Source: Diaphorobacter sp. HDW4B (lineage in GTDB: Bacteria > Pseudomonadota > Gammaproteobacteria > Burkholderiales > Burkholderiaceae_C). Taken from it: 64,000 nt of DNA. The notes beneath the pieces are model-generated. The model did no database searches, was not told where the DNA came from, and saw nothing but the letters and a program-made list of their open reading frames with translations. Shown here piece after piece: positions 8,911-18,766 of the stretch. Position numbers and translations under genes: made by a program. The stretch's first letter is position 1, and every line of letters begins with the position of its first letter. The DNA is taken from positions 682,001 through 746,000 of the forward strand of contig NZ_CP049905.1 of the NCBI RefSeq assembly GCF_011305535.1, in the 5' to 3' direction.

Positions 8911-8937
8911 TCGGCGCTTTTCTCCGCGCCCAAAAGC

Positions 8938-8971
8938 AAAAACCGCAGCTCGATGAACTGCGGTTTTTTTG
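8938..8971. terminator. Bidirectional intrinsic terminator
   Basis: Stem AAAACCGCAG / CTGCGGTTTT with a 9-nt loop and T runs in both directions. It serves the rnk-like gene (+) and the converging acyltransferase gene (-). Confidence 0.85.
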
Positions 8972-8996
8972 TTTGGGGAAACTGAAAGCGACTGAC

Positions 8997-10154
8997 TCAG
9001 CCGATCCAGTGACTGGCCAGCGCCACACCACCACCGGCACCGATCAAGCTCAGTTGCCAACGCAGTGCGGTGGACCAGGTCGGCACATGCTGCTCGACCT
9101 TCAGATACAGAAAACGCCCTGCCAGCACCGACAGCGCGAACGCGGCCACCATGCCCAGCAGATGCAGGATGGGATAGTCGGGCACCCACTCGGACACGAC
9201 GGCATTCACCAACAGGCAGATCGAGAAGTGGATCAGAAACACCGAGTACGAGATGCGCCCCAGACTTTGCAGGCGCGAGGTGATTGGATCGAAGGGCTTG
9301 GCGAGCTTGCCAAACAGCAGTTGCGCGTGCGTGGTGCCGTCTTCACGCGCGGGGCGCATGAGCAGCATGAGCAGCAGCGCCGCCGTCATCGCCACGGCGA
9401 TACGGCCACGGAATTCCAGCCACAGCGACAGGCAGCCAATCACGCCGATCAGCATGAACCACAGCGCCCAGCGCTTGGAACGCGTGCCCCAGAAAGCCAT
9501 CATTCCAAGGCCGTAAGCACCCCAGAAATAAATGCCCCACATGTCCCAGTCGGACACGCGATTGGCATACAGCAGCGACGCACACACACCTGCAATCACG
9601 AACGCCTTCGTGACGCGAGCGCGGGTCTGATCGGAGAGCTTGAGCGTGCGCATGGAGGCAAACAGCAGCACCGACATCACGAACAACTGGAAGTCGATGG
9701 CGACATACCAGACGCCGGCCGACAGCGCCTCTTCACCCACGATGTCCTGCAGCAAAAAGGCATTTGCGATCAACTGCGGAATGGTGGGCTCGCCGGGAAC
9801 CGAGGGGTGGTCCATGATGGAGCGCACCAGATCGGACAGCAGCACCGCCACGATCAACGCCACCGCGTAAGGAACCACCAGGCGGATGAAACGTTTGCTG
9901 ATCTGCTCGGGCGCGTTGTCGAACTTGGCGAGACCCTTGGGCGCCAGACTGGCTGCGGCCAGATAGCCGCCGAGCACCAGAAAGATCTGAACGGCCATGC
10001 GAGCGTATTCGCTCAGCCATTCGATGGTGTGGGGAAGAAGGGGTTGGGCCACATCGGACATGGGGCCGTAGAACGCCAGATGATGCCAGACGATGGCGGC
10101 ACAGGCCAAGCCCTTGATGCAGTCGATGCTTGCATTGCGCTTTGCGGAAGACAT
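8997..10154 (-). CDS. Membrane acyltransferase, acyltransferase-3 family (OafA-like)
   Basis: 385 residues with about ten hydrophobic segments spread over the whole length. The family hallmark in the first TM region is present: IDCIKGLACAAIVWHHL, with the catalytic-type His24/His25. IFLVLGGYLAA (the F-x-x-x-G-Y/F element) and GRISYSVFLIHFSI near the C-terminus are also typical. Members move acetyl or other acyl groups to cell-surface glycans such as O-antigen or exopolysaccharide. No polysaccharide genes are adjacent, so the acceptor cannot be named. The ATG is at 10154; no periplasmic SGNH extension is fused. Confidence 0.85.
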   Translation of the reverse strand: MSSAKRNASIDCIKGLACAAIVWHHLAFYGPMSDVAQPLLPHTIEWLSEYARMAVQIFLVLGGYLAAASLAPKGLAKFDNAPEQISKRFIRLVVPYAVALIVAVLLSDLVRSIMDHPSVPGEPTIPQLIANAFLLQDIVGEEALSAGVWYVAIDFQLFVMSVLLFASMRTLKLSDQTRARVTKAFVIAGVCASLLYANRVSDWDMWGIYFWGAYGLGMMAFWGTRSKRWALWFMLIGVIGCLSLWLEFRGRIAVAMTAALLLMLLMRPAREDGTTHAQLLFGKLAKPFDPITSRLQSLGRISYSVFLIHFSICLLVNAVVSEWVPDYPILHLLGMVAAFALSVLAGRFLYLKVEQHVPTWSTALRWQLSLIGAGGGVALASHWIG

Positions 10155-10410
10155 TTTTTATGTGTTGTATGTATTCGGTTCCGGCTGGACGGATGCACTG
10201 CCAACCCGGCAAAGGCGAGATTTTGCGCTCTTTGATCAGATTCTGCAGGCGGCGAAAGAAAGGCTTTGTCTCTCTTGCCCCGTGTATCCGACAATGTCTT
10301 TGTAAAGACGCCACCAAATACATGGGCACCGACGCTTCCAACGCCGGTACCCCATTCAACGCGCCGAAGTGCAATTTGGTTTACTGGGCCCTCGGTGTGG
10401 GCCCGCATCC

Positions 10411-11388
10411 TCAATGCAGCGAAACGTCTTCCCGCTTCACATGGTCGTTGGCAGTGCCCGTAGGGCGACTCGACCAGTAACCCGCGAGCAGAGAGCCCGA
10501 GATGTTGTGCCAGACCGAGAAAATGGCTCCCGGCAGTGCCGCCATCGGCGTGAAGAACTTGGCACCCAAGCTGGCTGCAAGCCCGGAGTTCTGCATGCCC
10601 ACTTCGATCGCCAGCGTGCGGCAGACGGATTTGTCGAAGCCCAGCAGGCGACCACCCCAGTAACCGCCCAGATAGCCGATCAGGTTGTGGGCGATCACAC
10701 CGATGATCACCACGCCTCCGACGGTGGCGATGCGGTCGCGGCTCAGGGCCACCACGGTGGCCAGAACGAGCAGGATGGACACCATCGACACGATGGGCAA
10801 TACGCGCTCGATGCGCTTGATCTGCGCGTGCCAGAAATGGTTGAGCAGCAGCCCCAATCCAATGGGCAGCACGACGATCTGGGCGATCTCCATCAACAAG
10901 GCGCTGACGGGCACGTCGATGTCTGCGGAGATGTACAGGCGCGCCAGCAGCGGCGTTGCCACGATGCCGACCAGCGTGGAAAGCGCGCTGATGGTGACGG
11001 ACAGCGCCACATCACCCTTGGCCAGAAAGATCATCACGTTCGACGAAGTTCCACTCGCAACGCTGCCCACCAGCACCATGCCGGCAGTGAGTTCCGGCGA
11101 CATGTTGAGCGCCTTGGCGATCAGCCATGCGGCCAGCGGCATGATGAGGTAATGCAGAAAAAGCCCTGCAGCGATGGGCGCGGGACGTTGCAGCACGCGG
11201 CTGAAGTCGCTCACGCGCAGGGTGACGCCCATGGCGAACATGATCAGCATGAGCAGTTGCGCGATGTGGGGTTTGAAACCGAGAAAAAGCGAGGGGACGC
11301 TGTAGGCAACTACAGACATCAAGGCCGCCCACAGGGGGAACAGCCGGGTGATGAAGGCGAGCACAGAAAGAACCAGACCAAAAAGCAA
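10411..11388 (-). CDS. Bile acid:sodium symporter family transporter (PanS-like)
   Basis: 325 residues, about 9-10 TM segments. Family elements include [20 protein letters not shown] at residues ~39-58, [23 protein letters not shown] and [19 protein letters not shown] (the crossing-helix motif of BASS transporters). Substrates in the family are organic anions such as bile acids, pantoate or pyruvate; PanS-type is the closest impression but not proven. No ATG begins the frame: the earliest start is TTG at 11388, and a GTG at 11364 is possible. Confidence 0.82.
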   Translation of the reverse strand: MLFGLVLSVLAFITRLFPLWAALMSVVAYSVPSLFLGFKPHIAQLLMLIMFAMGVTLRVSDFSRVLQRPAPIAAGLFLHYLIMPLAAWLIAKALNMSPELTAGMVLVGSVASGTSSNVMIFLAKGDVALSVTISALSTLVGIVATPLLARLYISADIDVPVSALLMEIAQIVVLPIGLGLLLNHFWHAQIKRIERVLPIVSMVSILLVLATVVALSRDRIATVGGVVIIGVIAHNLIGYLGGYWGGRLLGFDKSVCRTLAIEVGMQNSGLAASLGAKFFTPMAALPGAIFSVWHNISGSLLAGYWSSRPTGTANDHVKREDVSLH

Positions 11389-11713
11389 TGACCCGACAGC
11401 GGCATCGATGCGCGATACCGGCTGCGTGTATCAATCAAATGAAAAAACGGGGTTGATGCGAAAGAGCGAGAGACGGTGCCCGGCTTGGGCGGAGATAGGG
11501 GCTCAAGGCGGGGCCGGAGGGGCTACTTGGGGTGGAGTAGCGGGCAGGCTCTTCCTGCTTTTGGCCGACTGCATCAGTGTGGACCATCTTAGGCTTCGGC
11601 CCGCTTTGGCGTCAGCGCGGCAGGCTTTGCATGCACAAAAAGCTCAGTCTTTTGGTCGAGTCACCATCAGGGGCATCGTTTTGTGCTGCGTACCTTCACA
11701 CAGGAGTAGGCAT
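11389..11713. other. Intergenic region, no gene seen
   Basis: 325 bp between the BASS transporter and the LysR gene. No credible small ORF, hairpin-plus-T-tract or repeat was found in it. Confidence 0.5.
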
Positions 11714-12640
11714 TCACAACACCTGCTTGCCCCGTGCTTTGATGGTGCCCCGCTCCGCCCCTGCCACGGTCAGCAGCCATTCCCTCAAGGCACGCGCCGC
11801 AGGCCGCAGATTCGCTTGCTTGTGATGCACGAGGTAGTAGGCCTTGTTCACGGGCAGCCGCATGGTCTCGAACGGCTCCACCAGCGTGCCGTCACGCAGT
11901 TCTGCCTCCACCAGAATCGCGCTGCTGAGCACCACGCCCTGGCTGTGTCGAGCACTTTCGATGGCGAGCGCGGACTGGTCAAAGTGCTGACGCGTGATGC
12001 TGGCGATCTGCGTTGGTCCAAGACGGCTGAAGCCCGCAAGCCACTCGTCCCAATGCGGCAGGATGGTGGTGTTGAGCAAGGTGGAGCGCACGAGATCGTC
12101 GGGAGATTTCAGCTTGATGCGCTTGGCGTAGGCCGGCGTGCAGTACAGGCGCGCCTCGTCGGTATAGAGCAGATCGACCTGGAGCTGCGGGTCGTTTCCG
12201 TGGAAGTGGCGGATGGCCAGATCGGCGCGGTCGCGGTCAAAGTTGGTGAGGTCGGTGGTTGCGCCAAGGTGCAGAGAAACTTCCGGGTGCAGCGTGAGAA
12301 ACGCGGCCATGCGCGGGGCAAACCATTTGGCGGCCAACGTGGGCGGCATGGAGAGCCAGACCTCGTTGCTTTGGCTCAGGCGAAGTTGGTCGCTGGCCTG
12401 CTGGATACGCGACAGCGCGGGCTGGATGCTAGCCCAGTAGGCCTGCGCATCGGCGGTGGGAGCCACCTGACGGATGCTGCGCACAAACAGCGGCGCACCC
12501 AGCCACTCTTCGAGTTTCTGGATTTGCTGGCCGACAGCTCCGGGCGTGACGTTCAACTCCTGCGCGGCCAGCGTGAAGCTTTTGTGGCGCATGGCAGCAT
12601 CGAAGACGACGAGGGATTTGAGCGGAAGCGGAGCGGTCAT
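11714..12640 (-). CDS. LysR-family regulator, GcvA-like
   Basis: 308 residues. The N-terminal winged helix-turn-helix covers residues ~18-50 (FTLAAQELNVTPGAVGQQI), and LPLKSLVVFDAAMRHKSF and the FVRSIRQVAPT wing are typical of GcvA-type members. The effector-binding domain follows from ~92. It is transcribed divergently from the MFS gene with a 134-bp shared intergenic region, so that transporter is its likely target. The inducer is unknown. Confidence 0.88.
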   Translation of the reverse strand: MTAPLPLKSLVVFDAAMRHKSFTLAAQELNVTPGAVGQQIQKLEEWLGAPLFVRSIRQVAPTADAQAYWASIQPALSRIQQASDQLRLSQSNEVWLSMPPTLAAKWFAPRMAAFLTLHPEVSLHLGATTDLTNFDRDRADLAIRHFHGNDPQLQVDLLYTDEARLYCTPAYAKRIKLKSPDDLVRSTLLNTTILPHWDEWLAGFSRLGPTQIASITRQHFDQSALAIESARHSQGVVLSSAILVEAELRDGTLVEPFETMRLPVNKAYYLVHHKQANLRPAARALREWLLTVAGAERGTIKARGKQVL

Positions 12641-12659
12641 GGAGTAGAAATTCTATTCC

Positions 12660-12673
12660 ATAAAGCAATTTAT
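12660..12673. promoter_or_regulatory. Possible LysR operator
   Basis: ATAAAGCAATTTAT is a short AT-rich palindrome (5-bp arms, 4-nt centre) in the divergent intergenic region, 20 nt upstream of the LysR start. LysR sites often follow a T-N11-A dyad; the match is suggestive only. Confidence 0.35.
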
Positions 12674-12774
12674 ATCGTTTGTCACCCCAGCCCCATTTTT
12701 GAACAATACAGCTTTTCACAAGGGGTATTGCCCCAACTGGTCATGTCGTTCCGCTCGATCCGAGGAGTCACCCC

Positions 12775-14046
12775 ATGAAGCAGCCCTCCTCCGCATCCAC
12801 TTCAAGCACCTCCAACCCCGCCGCCGTCACGACTTCGTGGACGCTGGTGCTGGTCGCCGCGCTGATTCTCATGATCACCATGGGGTCGCGCCAATCGCTG
12901 GGTTTGTTTCTTTCGCCGATCAACACGCAGACCGGTCTGGGCATTGCCAAGATCAGTTTTGCCATGGCGATTGCGCAGTTGGTCTGGGGTGCGATCCAGC
13001 CGATTTTTGGCGCGGTGGCCGACCGCTGGGGGCCGGGCCGCGTGATCGTGCTGGGCGCATTCTTGCTGGCCGCTGGCAGTGCGCTCACCACGCAGGTGAC
13101 GAGTGAATGGGGCCTGATTTTTGCGCTTGGCATTCTGAGCGCTGCGGGCGCTGGCGCGGGGAGTTTCTCCATCCTGATCGGTGCGACGGCGCAGCGCATT
13201 GCACCGCAACAGCGCTCGCTGGCGGGAGGCGTGATCAACGCGGGCGGGAGCATGGGCCAGTTCATTTTCGCGCCACTCAATCAGGCGGTGATGTCGGCGT
13301 TTGGCTGGATGCAGGCCATGTGGATGATGGCGGTCGTGGCACTCACCACGGCACCGCTCGCATGGTGGCTGCGCGGCAAACCGCGTGCTCCGTCAACGGC
13401 TCAGAATGCGACGCCTGGCGACTCGCTCACACTTCGCCAGCAACTGAAGATTGCGTTGCGCGACAAGAGCTACTGGTGTCTGCATGCCGGGTTTTTCACC
13501 TGCGGATTTCACATCGCGTTTCTGGTCACGCACATGCCGGGTGAGGTGGATCTGTGCGGCCTGAGCGCAAACGTGGCGTCCACATCGCTGGCCATCATTG
13601 GACTGGCGAATGTAGTGGGCAGTCTGGCGGTGGGTGCGCTGGGCGCACATGTGCGGATGAAGATGATCCTGTTCTGGATGTATCTCTCGCGCGCCGTGGC
13701 GATCGTGATCTTCATGCTTGCGCCCAAAGAGCCGATGACCTTCTACATCTTCGCCGTGGTGCTGGGCTCCACATGGCTTGCGACGGTGCCGCCGACAGCG
13801 GGCATCACCACCAAACTGTTCGGCCCGCGCTATCTGGCGACGCTGTTCGGCCTGACGCTGCTGAGCCACCAGGTCGGCGGTTTTCTGGGCGCGTGGCTGG
13901 GCGGCATTGCGGTGGTGGCCACCGGCAACTATGACTGGATGTGGTGGGCCGATGCGGCGCTGGCGCTGCTGGCGGCTTTCGTGAATCTGCCCATAAAGGA
14001 AGAGCGCCCGAAGGCGCTCCGTGCTGGTGAGCTGAAAGCGGCTTGA
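12775..14046 (+). CDS. MFS transporter (OxlT/oxalate-formate antiporter-like group)
   Basis: 423 residues with 12 predicted TM helices. MGSRQSLGLFLSPI is in the first helix; the MFS loop 2-3 motif is represented by GAVADRWGPGRVIVLG, and a central charged loop precedes the second six helices. These are the features of the monocarboxylate/oxalate-type MFS subfamily. It is paired with the divergent LysR gene, suggesting substrate-induced uptake of a small organic acid or related compound. The substrate is not determinable here. Confidence 0.85.
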   Translation: MKQPSSASTSSTSNPAAVTTSWTLVLVAALILMITMGSRQSLGLFLSPINTQTGLGIAKISFAMAIAQLVWGAIQPIFGAVADRWGPGRVIVLGAFLLAAGSALTTQVTSEWGLIFALGILSAAGAGAGSFSILIGATAQRIAPQQRSLAGGVINAGGSMGQFIFAPLNQAVMSAFGWMQAMWMMAVVALTTAPLAWWLRGKPRAPSTAQNATPGDSLTLRQQLKIALRDKSYWCLHAGFFTCGFHIAFLVTHMPGEVDLCGLSANVASTSLAIIGLANVVGSLAVGALGAHVRMKMILFWMYLSRAVAIVIFMLAPKEPMTFYIFAVVLGSTWLATVPPTAGITTKLFGPRYLATLFGLTLLSHQVGGFLGAWLGGIAVVATGNYDWMWWADAALALLAAFVNLPIKEERPKALRAGELKAA

Positions 14047-14117
14047 AGATGCAGTTCGAGCAAAGCGCAGATTGGCTCATCGCTCGACCCAACAAGCAAC
14101 GCTCGGCCATTCACAAA

Positions 14118-14543
14118 TCAAACTGCAAGGCGTGCAGCAAACTCTTCAGGTGTCGCGATCAAACCAGGCAACGCTTCGCGCATTGCAAGAATGTCGCCGT
14201 CACCAGTGACAAGAGCATCCGCTTTGCCGACGCTTGCGAGCACGATGAACATTTGATCCTTCGCATCGCGGCAAAGTGGCAATTCGGGCCAAGGCTGAGG
14301 CAACTCGACCACATCGGTGTATGGCAAAAAGTCCTCCAATAAAGCCTGCTGGTCCTGGCTCGACAACCTGAACTTGGGATATGCCAGCACGCGAAGCAGC
14401 TCGCTGACCGATTCTCTGCAAACCAGCGGCTGCAATTGCTGGAACTGCCACGCGCGGCGTATCCAGGCCAGCTTTCCGGAGGTGAACAGCAGTGCCGACA
14501 GAACTACATTGGTGTCCAGTACGACGCGCAGGACTGGGGCCAT
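14118..14543 (-). CDS. PIN-domain toxin (VapC-like) of a type II toxin-antitoxin pair
   Basis: 141 residues from the ATG at 14543. This start forms a TGATG overlap with the antitoxin stop; a more distal ATG at 14558 would overlap further. PIN-domain acidic residues are visible: Asp10 in VVLDTNVVLSALL, Glu in ESVSELLRVL, Asp in RDAKDQMFIVLA and the VTGDGDIL strand. It is expected to be a Mg-dependent ribonuclease restrained by the upstream AbrB-fold partner. Confidence 0.85.
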   Translation of the reverse strand: MAPVLRVVLDTNVVLSALLFTSGKLAWIRRAWQFQQLQPLVCRESVSELLRVLAYPKFRLSSQDQQALLEDFLPYTDVVELPQPWPELPLCRDAKDQMFIVLASVGKADALVTGDGDILAMREALPGLIATPEEFAARLAV

Positions 14544-14761
14544 CACTGACGCGCCCAAGAGATTGCGACTTCCACATCCTGATCCGAAATACCGAGTTGC
14601 TGCAGCTTGTCGCGAACGGCCTGTGCTTGCTGTACGCGCACGGGGGTCAACACGATTCGTCCGTTTTCAACCGCGACTTCGAAATACTCTGCGGCATCTA
14701 CCTTCGACACAACAGCCTTGGGCAGGGTGATCTGGTTTTTTGAGGTCAGTTTGGCAAGCAT
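14543..14761 (-). CDS. AbrB/MazE-fold antitoxin
   Basis: 72 residues. The swapped-hairpin AbrB motif is KLTSKNQITLPKAVV (residues 4-18) with a second strand FEVAVENGRIVLTPV; the C-terminal half is presumably the toxin-binding tail. It is the upstream gene of the pair and is expected to bind its own promoter. Confidence 0.85.
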   Translation of the reverse strand: MLAKLTSKNQITLPKAVVSKVDAAEYFEVAVENGRIVLTPVRVQQAQAVRDKLQQLGISDQDVEVAISWARQ

Positions 14762-14829
14762 GGAAGTCTCCAGAAACTCATGAATTCAAGGAAATCTTAC
14801 TTCCTTACCAATATCAACACAAGCCACGC

Positions 14830-14862
14830 CCAAAACAAAGGGCGCCCGAAGGCGCCCCACAA
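14830..14862 (-). terminator. Intrinsic terminator of the nitronate monooxygenase gene
   Basis: On the minus strand, stem GGGCGCC-TTCG-GGCGCCC (14840-14857) with a UUCG-type tetraloop is followed by CTTTGTTTTG. Confidence 0.8.
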
Positions 14863-14883
14863 AACCCGGAATCGGCTTGCGTC

Positions 14884-15840
14884 TCAGAGCGCCAAGCGCG
14901 CGCGGGCTTCCGCGTACTCGCGCTTCAAGCGGGCGATGTAGTCTGCGGCGCTGCCGATCTGGTTGACGGCACCAATGCCCTGGCCACTGCCCCAGATGTC
15001 CTTCCACGCCTTGGCTGCGCCACCGCCTCCGAAGTTCATTTTGCTGGGGTCGGACTCGGGCAGATTTTCCGGATCGAGGCCCGCGGCGCGGATGCTGGCG
15101 GCGAGGTAGTTGCCGTGCACGCCGGTGAACAGGTTGCTGTAGATGATGTCGTCGGAGTTGCCATCGACGATCGCCTGCTTGTACTCATCGGACGCACGCG
15201 CCTCGTTGGTGGCGATGAAGGCCGAACCGATGTAGGCAAAGTCTGCGCCCATGGCTTGTGCGGCCAGCACGGCACCACCGGTGGAGATGGAGCCCGAGAG
15301 CGCGACCGGGCCATCGAACCATTGGCGAATTTCCTGGATCAGCGCGAACGGGCTCTTCACGCCAGCGTGTCCGCCCGCGCCGGCAGCCACAGCGATCAGG
15401 CCATCGGCACCTTTCTCGATGGCCTTGTGCGCAAACTTGTTGTTGATGATGTCGTGCATCACCACGCCGCCCCAACTGTGCACGGCCTGATTCACGTCTT
15501 CGCGCGCGCCGAGACTGGTGATCACGAGCGGCACCTTGTATTTGGCACACAGTTGCAGGTCGTGCTCGAGGCGGTCGTTGCTCTTGTGGACGATCTGGTT
15601 GATGGCGAACGGCGCGGAAGGCTGATCAGGATGCGCTTTGTCCCACGCGGCCAGCGTCTCGGTGATCTCGGCCAGCCAGTCATCGAGCTGCTCTGCGGGG
15701 CGCGCATTGAGCGCCGGCATGGAGCCGACGATGCCCGCCTTGCACTGCTCGATCACCAACTTGGGATTGCTGATGATGAACAGGGGCGATCCGATCACGG
15801 GCAGCGCAAGCTTTTGCAGCACGGGTGGCAGCTTGGACAT
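14884..15840 (-). CDS. Nitronate monooxygenase / NAD(P)H-dependent flavin oxidoreductase
   Basis: 318 residues from ATG 15840, which has AGGAGA about 8 nt upstream; a longer frame to 15936 lacks support. A TIM barrel with FMN-binding stretches: GIVGSMPAL, VVMHDIINNKFA, GLIAVAAGAGGHAG and ALSGSISTGGAVLAAQAMGADFAYIGSAF. Class I enzymes oxidise alkyl nitronates; many relatives act as NADPH:quinone reductases, so the exact substrate is open. It follows the acyl-CoA dehydrogenase with 103 bp between and may be co-transcribed. Confidence 0.85.
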   Translation of the reverse strand: MSKLPPVLQKLALPVIGSPLFIISNPKLVIEQCKAGIVGSMPALNARPAEQLDDWLAEITETLAAWDKAHPDQPSAPFAINQIVHKSNDRLEHDLQLCAKYKVPLVITSLGAREDVNQAVHSWGGVVMHDIINNKFAHKAIEKGADGLIAVAAGAGGHAGVKSPFALIQEIRQWFDGPVALSGSISTGGAVLAAQAMGADFAYIGSAFIATNEARASDEYKQAIVDGNSDDIIYSNLFTGVHGNYLAASIRAAGLDPENLPESDPSKMNFGGGGAAKAWKDIWGSGQGIGAVNQIGSAADYIARLKREYAEARARLAL

Positions 15841-15943
15841 GGCGAGAGTCTCCTGAGATTTGTTTGTTGTGGAAGAGAGAATGCTGACACCGATGGCTTG
15901 ATCACCCAAGCGCATCGGCGACAGTGGCACGATCAATGTGCGA

Positions 15944-17734
15944 TCAGAACGCGTCCTGTGGCAACGCCATCACGGAGGAAGCTCCATCGACGATGGATTC
16001 GCGCAGAGCGGACGCTTTCACCAGAATGTGATCGGCGTAGAAACGCGCGGTGGCGATCTTGGCATCCATGAACTGCTTGTCTTCGCCCTTGGCGGACAGG
16101 TCTTGCGCCACCAGCAGCGCGCGTGCGAGCTGCCAGCCTGCGACGAGGTTGCCCGCGAGCATCAGGTAAGGCACGCTGCCTGCGTACACATCGTTGGGCG
16201 ATGTCTTGGCGGCACCAGCCATGTAGTCCACCACGTCGAGGAATGCCTTGCGCGCAGCAGCCAAGCGAGCGGCCACGGACTTGGCGTTGTCGCTGCCGTT
16301 GGCGATGAGTTCTACCTCGGTCTTTTCGATCTGCGCGGCGATGGCCTTGGCGGATGCGCCGCCGTCACGCGTGGTCTTGCGGCCCACGAGGTCGTTCGCC
16401 TGAATGGCGGTCGTGCCTTCGTAGATCGTGAGAATCTTGGCGTCGCGGTAGTACTGCGCGGCACCCGTTTCTTCGATGAAGCCCATGCCGCCATGCACTT
16501 GCACGCCAAGGCTGGTGACTTCCAGGCTCATCTCGGTGCTGTAGCCCTTGATGAGCGGCACGAGGAATTCGTAGAACGTGGCGTTGTCGGCACGCACTTG
16601 CGCATCGGCATGATGGTGTGCGGCATCGAATGCGGCCGCGCCCGTCAGCGCCATGGCACGGCAGCCTTCGACGTAGGCGCGCATGGTCATGAGCATGCGG
16701 CGCACGTCGGGATGATGAATGATGGTGGCGCTGCCCTTCACGCTGCCATCCACCGGACGGCTTTGCACGCGGTCCTTGGCGTAGGCCACAGCCTTCTGGT
16801 AGGCGCGATCGGCCACGGCGATGCCCTGCACGCCCACCGAATAGCGAGCCGCGTTCATCATGATGAACATGTACTCGAGGCCACGGTTTTCTTCACCGAC
16901 CAGATAGCCGATGGCACCGCCGTTGTCGCCGAATTGCAGCACGGCAGTCGGCGATGCCTTGATGCCCATCTTGTGCTCGATGGAGACGCAATGCACGTCG
17001 TTGCGATCGCCCAGCGAGCCGTCCTTGTTGACCATGAACTTGGGCACGACGAACAGGCTGATGCCCTTCACGCCTTCGGGCGCACCAGCCACGCGAGCCA
17101 GCACCAGATGGACGATGTTGTCCACCATGTCGTGCTCGCCGTAGGTGATGAAAATCTTGGTGCCGAACACCTTGTAGCTGCCGTCCGGCTGTGGATCGGC
17201 CTTGGTGCGAACCAGCGCCAGATCGGAACCGGCTTGCGGCTCGGTCAGGTTCATCGTGCCGGTCCACTCGCCGGTCACGAGCTTTTCGAGATAGGTCGCC
17301 TTGAGCTCGTCGCTGCCTGCAGTGAGCAGCGCTTCGATCGCACCGTCGGTGAGCAGCGGGCACAGCGCAAAGCTCAGGTTGGCGCTGTTGAGCATTTCGA
17401 TGCAGGCCGCACCGATGGTCTTTGGCAGGCCTTGGCCACCAAAATCAACCGGGTGCTGCAAACCTTGCCAGCCACCTTCCGCGTATTGCTTGAAGGCGTC
17501 CTTGAAGCCGGGAGTGGAGGTGACCACGCCGTCCTTCCACGAGGAAGGATTCAGGTCGCCAGCCACGTTCAGTGGAGCCACCACGCCTTCGCAGAGCTTG
17601 GCGCATTCCTCCAGAACGGCTTGCGCGGTTTCGAGACCTGCATCTTCAAAACCGGGGATCTTTGCCACTTGCTCGATGTTGGCAAGGTGCTCGATGTCAA
17701 ACAGCATGTCCTTCAGAGGGGCGACGTAGCTCAT
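15944..17734 (-). CDS. Acyl-CoA dehydrogenase with extended C-terminal domain (DmdC-like)
   Basis: 596 residues, longer than the ~380-residue short/medium-chain enzymes and typical of the DmdC/AidB-related class with an extra C-terminal helical domain. FAD/substrate signatures: TEPQAGSDL at 164-172, FITYGEHDM, SIEHKMGIKASPTAVL and IYEGTTAIQANDL. It oxidises an acyl-CoA (long-chain or methylmercaptopropionyl-type) and passes electrons to the ETF encoded just upstream. It lies 36 nt beyond the etfA terminator, so some readthrough or a separate weak promoter is needed. Confidence 0.9.
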   Translation of the reverse strand: MSYVAPLKDMLFDIEHLANIEQVAKIPGFEDAGLETAQAVLEECAKLCEGVVAPLNVAGDLNPSSWKDGVVTSTPGFKDAFKQYAEGGWQGLQHPVDFGGQGLPKTIGAACIEMLNSANLSFALCPLLTDGAIEALLTAGSDELKATYLEKLVTGEWTGTMNLTEPQAGSDLALVRTKADPQPDGSYKVFGTKIFITYGEHDMVDNIVHLVLARVAGAPEGVKGISLFVVPKFMVNKDGSLGDRNDVHCVSIEHKMGIKASPTAVLQFGDNGGAIGYLVGEENRGLEYMFIMMNAARYSVGVQGIAVADRAYQKAVAYAKDRVQSRPVDGSVKGSATIIHHPDVRRMLMTMRAYVEGCRAMALTGAAAFDAAHHHADAQVRADNATFYEFLVPLIKGYSTEMSLEVTSLGVQVHGGMGFIEETGAAQYYRDAKILTIYEGTTAIQANDLVGRKTTRDGGASAKAIAAQIEKTEVELIANGSDNAKSVAARLAAARKAFLDVVDYMAGAAKTSPNDVYAGSVPYLMLAGNLVAGWQLARALLVAQDLSAKGEDKQFMDAKIATARFYADHILVKASALRESIVDGASSVMALPQDAF

Positions 17735-17770
17735 GGTGGGTCTCGACTAATAAATTGCAAAAACTGGCGA

Positions 17771-17803
17771 AAAAAAGGGCATCGCACGCGATGCCCCGTT
17801 TTG
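17771..17803 (-). terminator. Terminator between etfA and the acyl-CoA dehydrogenase gene
   Basis: On the minus strand, stem GGGCATCG...CGATGCCC (17777-17796) is followed by six Ts. It would lower expression of the downstream dehydrogenase relative to etfBA. Confidence 0.75.
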
Positions 17804-17816
17804 TAGCGCTATCGGC

Positions 17817-18749
17817 TTACAGGGCCTTGACCAGCTCAGGCACAGCCACGAACAGGTCTGCCACGAGGCCGTAATCAGCCACCGAGAAAATCGGCGCTTC
17901 TTCGTCCTTGTTGATCGCGACGATCACCTTGGAGTCCTTCATGCCGGCCAAGTGCTGGATCGCGCCGGAGATGCCCGCTGCGATGTACAGCTGAGGTGCG
18001 ACGATCTTGCCGGTCTGGCCGACTTGCAGGTCGTTCGGGGCGTAGCCTGCGTCCACTGCAGCGCGGCTTGCGCCGATGGCGGCACCCAGCTTATCGGCCA
18101 GGGGCGTCATCACTTCGGTGAACTTTTCTGCCGAACCCAGAGCACGACCACCGGAGACGATGATCTTGGCTGCGGTCAGTTCAGGGCGGTCGTTCTTCGT
18201 GACTTCGCGGCCAACGAAGGCGCTCTTGCCGGAATCGGCGACGGCAGCCACGGCTTCCACAGCAGCGGAGCCACCAGTTGCAGCAGCAGCGTCAAAGCCT
18301 GTACCACGCACGGTGATGACCTTGATGCCATCGGTCGATTGCACGGTAGCGATGGCGTTGCCAGCGTAGATCGGGCGCTCGAACGTGTCAGCGGACACCA
18401 CCTTGGTGATGTCGCTGATCTGTGCCACGTCCAGCTTGGCAGCCACGCGTGGAGCCACGTTCTTGCCGGAAGCAGTCGCGGGGAACAGGAGGTGGCTGTA
18501 GTTGCTGGCGATGGCCAGAACTTGAGCGGCGACGTTCTCGGCCAGACCATCCTTCAGGCTCGCGCCGTCAGCATGGATGACTTTGGAGACACCAGCGATC
18601 TGAGCGGCTGCAGCAGCGGCTGCGCCAGCGTTTTCACCTGCGACCAGAACGTGCACATCACCACCAGTAGCCTTGGCAGCAGTCACTGCGTTCAAAGTGG
18701 CGGACTTGATCGAAGCGTTGTCGTGTTCTGCAATAACGAGTGCGGTCAT
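17817..18749 (-). CDS. etfA: Electron transfer flavoprotein alpha subunit
   Basis: 310 residues. The N-terminal domain is alanine-rich; the C-terminal FAD domain begins near residue 200 with [16 protein letters not shown]. It continues through [42 protein letters not shown] and [24 protein letters not shown], the standard FAD-binding signature. It forms a heterodimer with the beta subunit, encoded 17 bp upstream, and carries electrons from acyl-CoA dehydrogenases to ETF:quinone oxidoreductase. Confidence 0.97.
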   Translation of the reverse strand: MTALVIAEHDNASIKSATLNAVTAAKATGGDVHVLVAGENAGAAAAAAAQIAGVSKVIHADGASLKDGLAENVAAQVLAIASNYSHLLFPATASGKNVAPRVAAKLDVAQISDITKVVSADTFERPIYAGNAIATVQSTDGIKVITVRGTGFDAAAATGGSAAVEAVAAVADSGKSAFVGREVTKNDRPELTAAKIIVSGGRALGSAEKFTEVMTPLADKLGAAIGASRAAVDAGYAPNDLQVGQTGKIVAPQLYIAAGISGAIQHLAGMKDSKVIVAINKDEEAPIFSVADYGLVADLFVAVPELVKAL

Positions 18750-18766
18750 TGTTGTTCTCCTTATCT

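Noticed and set aside
10386-10405. GGGCCC-N7-GGGCCC hairpin near the end of the BASS transporter gene as a terminator
   Set aside because: There is no T tract on either strand after the stem, so I did not list it.
15938-17806. A 622-codon plus-strand frame opposite the acyl-CoA dehydrogenase
   Set aside because: It has a His/Gly/Arg-rich shadow composition, no RBS, and the minus-strand dehydrogenase is unambiguous.
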